Shown: positions 43,317-51,219 of the stretch, in pieces | Layout: each line of letters starts with the position of its first letter | How positions within the stretch are numbered: the stretch's first letter is position 1 | NCBI RefSeq assembly: GCF_039543205.1 | Contig: NZ_BAABJH010000002.1 | Location: 434,001-498,000, forward strand | Direction: 5' to 3' | DNA length: 64,000 nt | Origin: Flaviramulus_B aquimarinus | GTDB lineage: Bacteria > Bacteroidota > Bacteroidia > Flavobacteriales > Flavobacteriaceae | The notes under the pieces: model-generated | What the model saw: the letters and a program-made list of their open reading frames with translations, nothing else | Databases searched by the model: none | What the model was told of the DNA's origin: nothing | Made by a program: the position numbers and the translations under genes

Positions 43317-46300
43317 TTAAATAGCCTCAATATTTACAAAATTAAACCCAATGGATTTACCATAAATTATCATTTTTTCTAAAGCTTTTAATTTTGCTTT
43401 CGAATTACCAAAATCAAAATCATGTAAAAGCACAATCGCACCTTTATGAAGATGATTTTTAAATTTTTTAAATAATTCATCTTCGCTGTTTTGAGTTTTA
43501 TCCCAGTCCATTGTTGTTATAGACCATAATACAGTTGTAATGCCTTTGCTTGCTAAAAAGTCTATTTGATCTTGAGTGATTGCACCATAAGGTGGTCTGT
43601 AATATTTAGGCTTTGCTGTACCATTTAACTTAAAGGTTTCAATAGACTTTTCAACTTGATTTTGCCATAAATTTTCCTTTGATAGTTCCCAACCGTTTTC
43701 ATGATCCCAACTGTGATTAGCAATTATATGCCCCCCTTCTTTTACTTGTTTTATGATGTCCTTATTTTCTTCAAGATTCTTACCTAACCAAAAAAAAGTT
43801 CCTTTAACATGGTGCTTATTTAAAATCTCAATAATTTTTAAAGACAAATCTGTAGGCCCATCATCAAAAGTTAGTGCTACTTGCTTTTTTGAAGCATCGC
43901 CATTAACCATGCAATAAGCTTTGCTTTTATTTTGATGTTCTAAAAAAAGTTTTGGAATTAATGGTAAACTATCTGGATTATTCTTTTGTGCAACAACCTC
44001 ACTTTTTTGATTGTTTCTAGATGATATTAAAAGACTTTGTGAACTAGCAGTAATTTTAACGTCGCTTATATCTACACTTGTTCTAACTAAAATTGAAGCA
44101 ATTCCTGCAGAACAATTTGTTGGATTTTGACCTATTAGTTCTGCTTTACCCTCAATACTAAAAGCAACTTCTCCTGTATAATCAGGGATGACTGTTCCGT
44201 TTGTATCTGTTATGTAAGCGTGCACAAAAAACAAATCGTTGTCTTCTTTTTTTAAATTTTCATAATCACTATCAATTACAATTTTAATTTTGGATGGTTT
44301 TTCCGGTGTTTGTCTAATATCTGATATAACTCGTTTACCATCAATATATCCTTTAGCTTCTAATTTCCCTTCTTGAAAATCGTCTAAAAGAAATGTAAAA
44401 GGGGGATGTTTTAAGTTTATTGATATGCGGTTTTTATCTGGTTTTTGACGCCCTAAACTATACCCATTCAAAAACAACTCTACTTCATCACAATTACTAA
44501 ATACACGAACGCATAACGGGCTATCTTCTTGCCAATTATTAGCAATATATATCATGGGCTTTCCAAATGGATCATCTGCATCTCGTTGACTCTTATAGAA
44601 ATAATAGGATGGTTTTGGAAGTCGGAAAATATCCATAATTCCAGAAGCTTCTAAATCATCTGCATACCCTCTATTATAATCATACATGACCCAGTAGCCA
44701 TCTGCAAACGCAGGAGTGTTTAAATTATCATTATGAGCTTCTTGTATATTAGTTGCTTGTTGTAATAGTGCTTTTTCTCCTGCGCTTCTTAATTGGCGAC
44801 TTGAGCGCTCTTCTTGCAGTAAATTGCTCCAAGTATTTTGATCAAGACCTGCATTCATAGCATAGTATTCCCAATCGCCATACTCTGAAACGTTGTATGG
44901 TTTTTTTAAGTTTTCATCATAATGATTTAAACGATGTTGACGGGCTTGCAAGTAAATGTCGTATCCATAAGATTGCCAACCAGCTGTAAAGCATTGATCA
45001 CCTGGATATTCCTGATGTGCTATGGCTGTTAGTGAATCTATAAAATGTTCTGGCATCCATGATTCATTTAATGATACTTCCCAAGCCAAAACCGATGCAT
45101 GGTTTCTATCTCTTCTAATTAAATCTCTTGCTGTTTGTAATACATGTTTTTGAAAGGTTGAATCTTCACTAAAGTACTGCCATCCTAAAATAGCATCAAT
45201 AGTAATAATTCCTAACTCATCGCAAGCATCCATAAATGACGTTGCCTGTGGATAATGTGATAAGCGTACATAATCAAAACCTGCATCTTTTATTTTTTTT
45301 GCATCTCTATAGTTTGCATTATCGGAAATGGCGTAGCCAACATGTGGATATTCTTGATGGCGATTTACGCCTTTAAGAAAGGTTTTTTTACCATTTAAAT
45401 AAAAATCCTGACCTACAAACATCATGGTTTTTATGCCAATTCGCGTTATTTCCTGATCTATGGTAATTCCATCCTGAATTATTTCTGTTTTTAGGGAATA
45501 TAGATTAGGAGTGCTTGGAGACCATAATTCTGGATTCTCAACTTGCATTTCTGCAACTACTTCTTTGGTTGTATTTGTTCCTAAATCTTGATAACAACTT
45601 AATTGATTTAAAATGATATCGGTCCCTTTTAGTAGCGTGTTTTTAACTTTGAATGATACCGAATTATTATACGCATTCTTGATATGCGTTTTAACTTGTA
45701 TTCGGGCTGTTTTATTTGACACTTCTGGATATGTTACAAAAACACCTCCACTGGCTGTTTTATTTGCTCCAACTGGGTCTGTAATATGAAGCGGATCTTT
45801 GGCAATAAGCCATACATTTCTATAAATGCCACCATAGGTATTAAAATCTAAAATTTTAAGTGGTTTTGGTCCCGTAACTGGATTATCAGTATTATTCAAT
45901 TTTACAGCAACACTATTTTCTTGATTAAAATTTGCGACATTAGTAAAGTTCACAATAAATGGTAAATACCCACCATGATGCTCAATTAATTTTTGTCCAT
46001 TTACCCATACTTCAGCAATATTCATGGCACCCTCAAATTTAAGAAAGAGTTGTTTACCCAGTAAACTATTAGGTAGGTTAAAGTTTTTACGATACCAACA
46101 GATACCTTGCCATTGATTGTTTACTATTTTAGGTTCAATTTTTGGTGTATGTGGTAATTGTACTCTTTCCCAATTATTATCATCTAATTTGTTTTGAGAA
46201 TATGTACTGTCAACTTGCATGCCTTTTAATAATTTAAAAGTCCAATCCTTATTGAAATTCTGTTTCTCAACAAAAGTAGTTTCATTTTTACTACATGCTA

Positions 46301-46349
46301 GTAATAATAAAAAGATACTAGATATTACAATACATTTGAAATTATTCAT
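43317..46349 (-). CDS. GH2 beta-galactosidase fused to a NodB-type (CE4) deacetylase
   Basis: A 1010-residue lipoprotein (lipobox LLLACS). The GH2 part has a sugar-binding jelly roll (about residues 30-200), an Ig-like domain (200-310) and the TIM barrel (315-600), with acid/base Glu in VSLNESW and nucleophile Glu in NVSEYGDW. A linker with further Ig-like regions follows. The last ~200 residues form a complete NodB domain with motifs TFDDGP, HIIANHSWDH (zinc His), YRPPYG and VLLHDF. This is a single uninterrupted frame of 3 kb, so the fusion is not a sequencing frameshift. Its place in a galactan PUL suggests trimming and deacetylation of galacto-oligosaccharides. Confidence 0.88.
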   Translation of the reverse strand: MNNFKCIVISSIFLLLLACSKNETTFVEKQNFNKDWTFKLLKGMQVDSTYSQNKLDDNNWERVQLPHTPKIEPKIVNNQWQGICWYRKNFNLPNSLLGKQLFLKFEGAMNIAEVWVNGQKLIEHHGGYLPFIVNFTNVANFNQENSVAVKLNNTDNPVTGPKPLKILDFNTYGGIYRNVWLIAKDPLHITDPVGANKTASGGVFVTYPEVSNKTARIQVKTHIKNAYNNSVSFKVKNTLLKGTDIILNQLSCYQDLGTNTTKEVVAEMQVENPELWSPSTPNLYSLKTEIIQDGITIDQEITRIGIKTMMFVGQDFYLNGKKTFLKGVNRHQEYPHVGYAISDNANYRDAKKIKDAGFDYVRLSHYPQATSFMDACDELGIITIDAILGWQYFSEDSTFQKHVLQTARDLIRRDRNHASVLAWEVSLNESWMPEHFIDSLTAIAHQEYPGDQCFTAGWQSYGYDIYLQARQHRLNHYDENLKKPYNVSEYGDWEYYAMNAGLDQNTWSNLLQEERSSRQLRSAGEKALLQQATNIQEAHNDNLNTPAFADGYWVMYDYNRGYADDLEASGIMDIFRLPKPSYYFYKSQRDADDPFGKPMIYIANNWQEDSPLCVRVFSNCDEVELFLNGYSLGRQKPDKNRISINLKHPPFTFLLDDFQEGKLEAKGYIDGKRVISDIRQTPEKPSKIKIVIDSDYENLKKEDNDLFFVHAYITDTNGTVIPDYTGEVAFSIEGKAELIGQNPTNCSAGIASILVRTSVDISDVKITASSQSLLISSRNNQKSEVVAQKNNPDSLPLIPKLFLEHQNKSKAYCMVNGDASKKQVALTFDDGPTDLSLKIIEILNKHHVKGTFFWLGKNLEENKDIIKQVKEGGHIIANHSWDHENGWELSKENLWQNQVEKSIETFKLNGTAKPKYYRPPYGAITQDQIDFLASKGITTVLWSITTMDWDKTQNSEDELFKKFKNHLHKGAIVLLHDFDFGNSKAKLKALEKMIIYGKSIGFNFVNIEAI

Positions 46350-46384
46350 TTACTTTAAAAATATGTTTACATTCATTCAACAGT

Positions 46385-47614
46385 CTATTGTTCAACAATT
46401 TCATTCATCCAATTAATGCCATCATGCAGGTTATAGTTAAAATCCCAAAAGGCTTTATTTTCCCAAGATGAGCCAGCGCCAAATTCATCTGGAAAAATCA
46501 GTGTATTGGAACCAACCCATTCGCCTCCCCAATAGATTAAACCTAATCCGCCAGCATCATATAATTCTTGTGCAAAATCTTTTAAATATTCTTTTTGAGT
46601 ATCTGTGGTTGCTGGGTTATCATAACCAATAGGAATGTTGTCAATACCTAAAATATCAACATGGGCATCATTACCACCCGTTCTAAAAAGCTGGGCAGTT
46701 TCCATAATTAGAAAATCTTTATCGTACTTTCTTTTAACAAGATCTACGACATCGGTCCAGCTACTAAAGCTGCCTAATGAATGCCATGCATGATAGTGAG
46801 ACAAAGCCATGATATCAAAATCCAATCCATTTCTTATATGGGTTTTCATCCAAGTTTCTAAAAAAGAAGCCTCAAATATATGACAGGCTATTTTGATGTT
46901 TAGTCCATATTTTATATTTAAATCTCTTACGGCTTTAGTGCCTGCATTTAATAGTTTTACGGTTCTAACTACGCTGTAATCGGGCAATTCACTTTCGAGC
47001 ATGTTGGGTTCTAAAAACCTTTGGTTGGTTTCGTTTCCAATAGAAACAATTTCTGGTACTAAATCCGTATTAATAAAATCTTCCAATACTGTATATGTCT
47101 GTTGGTATAAAGCATTCTTTAGCTTTTCAATATCTGATGCAATCGTTTGCCATGCTAAAGGAGCAACGTATCGATTTAACTTTTGATGATCTTCTAAAGC
47201 CATGGATTGGTATCCAAATGTTAACAGCGTTTTTAGACCTGCGTTTTTAGCTCTTTGCATCTCAATTTTCACTTTCTCTGGCGAACCAAAATCCACATCG
47301 GCGTAACCAGCTGTATAACTGCTCCGATATGGCGGGTTATCAATTCTAAGCCTAACCATGTTTGCACCATGATCGGCAAGACTCTGAAAAGCATCTTTTG
47401 CCACACCATTTTCTTTAAATATTACATTGCCAAAGGTTTCTTGATGGGCAACATAGGCCATATAGCTCCCTTTATAAAATACATCTTGAGATTCAAGAGG
47501 ACTCCTATCTGGAGTTCGAATAGGGTTTTCGGTTGTACAGTTGAATAAAAAAAGTAAACTAAAAATCACTAAAAGCCTTAAGGGGTTATGTGTCATATTT
47601 ATATTATTTATCAA
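46385..47614 (-). CDS. GH53 arabinogalactan endo-beta-1,4-galactanase (lipoprotein)
   Basis: A 409-residue GH53 with a lipobox (LLFLFNC, Cys near residue 26) and a Thr/Pro-containing linker. The catalytic Glu pair is in VSIGNETNQ (acid/base) and LIMETAQLF (nucleophile). Compared with the other GH53 (41285) it has extended loops. It is probably exposed on the outer-membrane surface, doing the first cuts of the galactan, which is inferred from the lipoprotein signal. It overlaps the SGNH gene by 11 bases. Confidence 0.88.
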   Translation of the reverse strand: MINNINMTHNPLRLLVIFSLLFLFNCTTENPIRTPDRSPLESQDVFYKGSYMAYVAHQETFGNVIFKENGVAKDAFQSLADHGANMVRLRIDNPPYRSSYTAGYADVDFGSPEKVKIEMQRAKNAGLKTLLTFGYQSMALEDHQKLNRYVAPLAWQTIASDIEKLKNALYQQTYTVLEDFINTDLVPEIVSIGNETNQRFLEPNMLESELPDYSVVRTVKLLNAGTKAVRDLNIKYGLNIKIACHIFEASFLETWMKTHIRNGLDFDIMALSHYHAWHSLGSFSSWTDVVDLVKRKYDKDFLIMETAQLFRTGGNDAHVDILGIDNIPIGYDNPATTDTQKEYLKDFAQELYDAGGLGLIYWGGEWVGSNTLIFPDEFGAGSSWENKAFWDFNYNLHDGINWMNEIVEQ

Positions 47615-48344
47615 TTAAATTTTTTATGTTTTTTACCCATAGATTGTACCCGTTTTCATTTAAATGAACACCATCAACAGACATTTCCATATTCATAGCA
47701 TTTTCTTCTGTTACAAAATGGGTGTATAATTGAATGAGTTCGTATGGCTGATCAGACTCAGATTTATCAAGCATTTGGTTTGTTAACTGTATTTTTTCTT
47801 TTATGTTACTTGTTGTCGTTGGTAAGATGGTTTGTACATAGATTTTTGTTTCGGCAGAACCATCGTGAATTTGATTTACTATACTTAATATGTTATTAAA
47901 AACCATACTGGCAGTCATGTCGTCCCTAAACAAATCATTAATACCTATTAAAATAAATACGTTCTTAGGTTTAAAATAAATTATCTCAGCTAGCCTTCCT
48001 AAGACCCCTTCTGTGGTATCTCCAGAAATCCCTCTGTTCCTTGCCTTAGAATTATTTACCCGTATGCCCCAATCACCACCTTGCTCGGTAATACTGTTTC
48101 CTAAAAACACAATCTCGTTAACATTTAAAGGATTTTCCTTAAAAGCCTTTATGCGCTTTGGGTAGTGCGATCTTGTAAAATCTGTGTGGGTTGATATAAC
48201 GATATTACTATCAGGATAAATGTTATCCGGAATTTCTGAATCCATTATGTTTTCTGGACCTTCGCTCCTATCAACAACATTATTGCAATGGCACAACAAG
48301 AGAAATAAAAGTATAGCGGTACAAGGTTTGAAATTCTTATGCAT
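47604..48344 (-). CDS. SGNH/GDSL-family esterase (lipoprotein)
   Basis: A 246-residue SGNH hydrolase with a probable lipobox (LLLCHC). The blocks are VFLGNSITEQGGDW (block I, nucleophile Ser), GISGDTTEGVLGRL (block II Gly), IGINDLF (block III Asn) and VDGVHLNENGY (block V Asp-His). Such enzymes in glycan loci remove acetyl groups. With the CE4 domain in the neighbouring GH2 protein there are two potential deacetylases in this PUL. It starts downstream of the SusE/F gene and overlaps the GH53 gene. Confidence 0.85.
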   Translation of the reverse strand: MHKNFKPCTAILLFLLLCHCNNVVDRSEGPENIMDSEIPDNIYPDSNIVISTHTDFTRSHYPKRIKAFKENPLNVNEIVFLGNSITEQGGDWGIRVNNSKARNRGISGDTTEGVLGRLAEIIYFKPKNVFILIGINDLFRDDMTASMVFNNILSIVNQIHDGSAETKIYVQTILPTTTSNIKEKIQLTNQMLDKSESDQPYELIQLYTHFVTEENAMNMEMSVDGVHLNENGYNLWVKNIKNLIDK

Positions 48345-48416
48345 GAGATTGTTTTATGAGCCTTTAGATGAACTTTTATGGCATCCAATTGCCAGTTATT
48401 CGTTTTGAATCGAGAT

Positions 48417-49595
48417 TTATGGCTGTAAAATATATGTGCCTGATTTAAAATCTACTTTAATCGTATAAGTTCCTGTTGTTGGTGCTACAATATCATTTCC
48501 TCCCCAAGCGGGTGTAGTCGCTGAACCTGAAGCTATAAAATCTCCACCCGATGCATCCTGAGAAGTCGTTTTAGCTTTATAAGCAGGGTCGCTATACGAA
48601 GTGGCCGTAATAAATGCAAACGCTCCACCTGCTGTGAGCGGTATGGTAATTTCGAAAGTGTGTTCGTTTATTTTTCCAAACTGTTGAGTCGCATCAACAT
48701 TTGCTGCCCATCCAAGCGGTGTGGCATCACCAATAATGTACAAATCTGCTGGAGGAATCAAAATAGAAGGCTCGGGAGTTGCTGTGTATTTACCCGAAGT
48801 AAAATCTAATATAACTTTATAAATGCCTGTGGTTACTGGTGAGCTCATAGGACTTCCACCCCATTGAGGCACTGTTGCAGAACCGGCTGGTCTAAAATCC
48901 CCTTCTGCTGCTGGTTGCTGCTCATCTATGGCCACATAAGCTGGGTCTGACCAAGTTGTTGGAGTTGTTATAGCTGCATAATTTTTACCACCAACCAATT
49001 CTGTAATGAGTCCAAATCTATGGTTGTCAATCTGTGTCATTTTTTGAGAATCAGGCAAGGGTGTCCCCCAATTAGATGGTACAGCATCTCCCTGAAGGTA
49101 CAATTCTACAGGCATATCATAGAGTAGAGTAAGCGTGTCATAGGGTGTAACGGTTATTGTTATAGCATTCGAATACGATTCTAAGGCATTATACTTTAAG
49201 CTTGTTTTTAACCTTAACTTAATATCTCCTTCAATATTAGAAGCCAACCCAAAGTCTAATGCATAAAAATTTAAGTCTGCATGGGTAAACGATTTCTCAT
49301 TACTACTCACGGTAAAAGTTCTTGGACTAGAAAAATTACCTTCTTTTAAATCCATTTCCAAAGTATATGTTGCTGGGGTATCAACACCATACGAAGGAAT
49401 TTCCCAATTAAAAGTTATGGCTGTTTCAGTTTCTGCATTTATCTCATTTAATAGAATACTGGTCGTGCTTGAGGTTATTTCAAAAGAACCATTTTCTGGT
49501 GCTGATGCTATGTATAAAGTGTCACTATCTGTACATGAATTTAAAGACATTGTTGCTAATACAATTGTCAACATCATTTTAAAAATACTTTTCAT
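48417..49595 (-). CDS. SusE/SusF-type surface glycan-binding lipoprotein
   Basis: A 392-residue lipoprotein (lipobox LNSC near residue 21). It has an N-terminal SusE-type Ig domain (SFEITSSTTSILL ... TAITFNWEIPSYGVDTPATYTLEMD) followed by two similar carbohydrate-binding units (the repeats near LYLQGDAVPSNWGTPLPDSQKM and LYIIGDATPLGWAANVDATQQF). It should bind galactan chains at the cell surface beside SusD. It is downstream of SusD in the PUL. Confidence 0.85.
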   Translation of the reverse strand: MKSIFKMMLTIVLATMSLNSCTDSDTLYIASAPENGSFEITSSTTSILLNEINAETETAITFNWEIPSYGVDTPATYTLEMDLKEGNFSSPRTFTVSSNEKSFTHADLNFYALDFGLASNIEGDIKLRLKTSLKYNALESYSNAITITVTPYDTLTLLYDMPVELYLQGDAVPSNWGTPLPDSQKMTQIDNHRFGLITELVGGKNYAAITTPTTWSDPAYVAIDEQQPAAEGDFRPAGSATVPQWGGSPMSSPVTTGIYKVILDFTSGKYTATPEPSILIPPADLYIIGDATPLGWAANVDATQQFGKINEHTFEITIPLTAGGAFAFITATSYSDPAYKAKTTSQDASGGDFIASGSATTPAWGGNDIVAPTTGTYTIKVDFKSGTYILQP

Positions 49596-49647
49596 AATAT
49601 TTGTTTTTTTAATCTTATGTTATCGTCTAGGAGTATTTAAACATGTT

Positions 49648-51201
49648 TTAAAAACCTTCTATCTGATCTAAATTAGGGTTTGCCAATAAATCTGCTGTTG
49701 GGATTGGAAATAGATTATATTTATCATCAACTGCTCTACCGCCTTCTACGTTTCCTTTCCAAGCCCATAAATAATCTCCAGTAGTCAATTTGTTATGCCT
49801 AATTAAATCTGTTCTACGATGGGCTTCCCAATATAATTCTCGAGCTCTTTCATCTAATATAAAATCAAGTGTTAGATTTGAACTTATAATATTTCCAGCT
49901 GTACTAGAAGGATCATTAGCATAGGCACGCCCTCTTATTTGGTTTACGTAATTAACTGCCATGGCTCTACTACCACCTGCACCACCTCTTAAAACAGCTT
50001 CTGCGTAGGTTAAATAAATCTCTGCTAGACGAAATACTGGAAAATCTATATCTGAAAGATTTCCAAAATTATTATTTTGTTCAATTGGATTTCCATCTCG
50101 ATCTTTATTTCTGTATTTGTAAGCGGAGTAACCATCGGTACTCGTCGTAATAGAATTTACCTCTAAATTTTGTCCATTTGTGTAAAATAAAGCGCGTTTA
50201 TCAACAGAGGGATCTACTGTTGGAAATAAGGCCGGTATTTGTTGCGTAAACCTAAAGGCATTCCAACTACTAGACATACCGTTTATAGACCCTGGAATGC
50301 CTGCAGGACCGAGTGCTAAAAAGTTTGTAGAGAACCAAGTTTGATTGGTATTATCATAATTTATGGTAAAAATAAATTCATTGGTATTTAAATTATTATC
50401 GCCTAGCATTAACCATTCATATTTAGACTCCAAAGCATATCCTTGGTCTATTATTTTACTACTATAGCTAATAGCTTCTGTATAGTACTCTTTTCCTGTA
50501 TATGTTTTTGCATTCAAATACATTCTGGACAAAAGTGCCCATGCAGCAGCTTTATCTGGACGTCCTCTTTCGTTGGTTCTGGCATCGGCTAATAGAGGTT
50601 CTATGGTTTTCAATTCTTCTTCAAGAAAAACAAACAAATCGGCACGTTGAATTTGAGAAGGAGGCGTTGTTCCTAATGTTTGTTCGGTAGGGAACGGTGG
50701 GTTTCCATAACAATCCATGAGGATCCAAAAGCAGTAAGCTCTTAGAAATCTAGCTTCGGCTTGAAATTGTTCTATTTGAGCAGCTTCTGTATTAGAAAAC
50801 CCTCTTGAATTAACACTCCCAGCCGATGCCTCTTTAACATAATTATTACATAAAGTTATCATGTTAATTGCTGCATTGTAAACATTTGTAATGGCAGGAG
50901 AGTCTGCACTCCACGCTAGTTCATGATAAACGCCATCACCGCCATCGTTCCAAGTGCTCACTGCCATATCGGTAGAATATTCTTGCATACTCCAATAAAA
51001 CCTCAAGAATGTGCTATAGGCAAGGTTAGAATAAATAGACACTAAACCTTGTTTATACCCATCTATATTATTGAATTGTTTATCTGCCGTTATGATGTTG
51101 ACAGGTGTTTTTTCTAAATCATCTGTACAGGAATTAAAATTTAAAGTAAAAACCAATAGTAGTATTACTAATAAAAATCTTTGGTATCTTATTTTTTTCA
51201 T
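49648..51201 (-). CDS. susD: SusD-family starch/glycan-binding lipoprotein
   Basis: A 517-residue SusD-like lipoprotein with lipobox FNSC (Cys near residue 25). Typical parts are the early SusD-like helix bundle with TPR-like units (AQIEQFQAEARFLRAYCFWILMD; RPDKAAAWALLSRMYL), and the C-terminal SusD segment (FPVFRLAEIYLTYAEAVLRGG, FILDERARELYWEAHRRTDLIRH). It caps the SusC channel and binds glycan. The gene lies 18 bases downstream of susC; the pair is characteristic of Bacteroidota PULs. The name susD is used for the family. Confidence 0.93.
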   Translation of the reverse strand: MKKIRYQRFLLVILLLVFTLNFNSCTDDLEKTPVNIITADKQFNNIDGYKQGLVSIYSNLAYSTFLRFYWSMQEYSTDMAVSTWNDGGDGVYHELAWSADSPAITNVYNAAINMITLCNNYVKEASAGSVNSRGFSNTEAAQIEQFQAEARFLRAYCFWILMDCYGNPPFPTEQTLGTTPPSQIQRADLFVFLEEELKTIEPLLADARTNERGRPDKAAAWALLSRMYLNAKTYTGKEYYTEAISYSSKIIDQGYALESKYEWLMLGDNNLNTNEFIFTINYDNTNQTWFSTNFLALGPAGIPGSINGMSSSWNAFRFTQQIPALFPTVDPSVDKRALFYTNGQNLEVNSITTSTDGYSAYKYRNKDRDGNPIEQNNNFGNLSDIDFPVFRLAEIYLTYAEAVLRGGAGGSRAMAVNYVNQIRGRAYANDPSSTAGNIISSNLTLDFILDERARELYWEAHRRTDLIRHNKLTTGDYLWAWKGNVEGGRAVDDKYNLFPIPTADLLANPNLDQIEGF

Positions 51202-51219
51202 AGTTTTATTTTATTTTTT

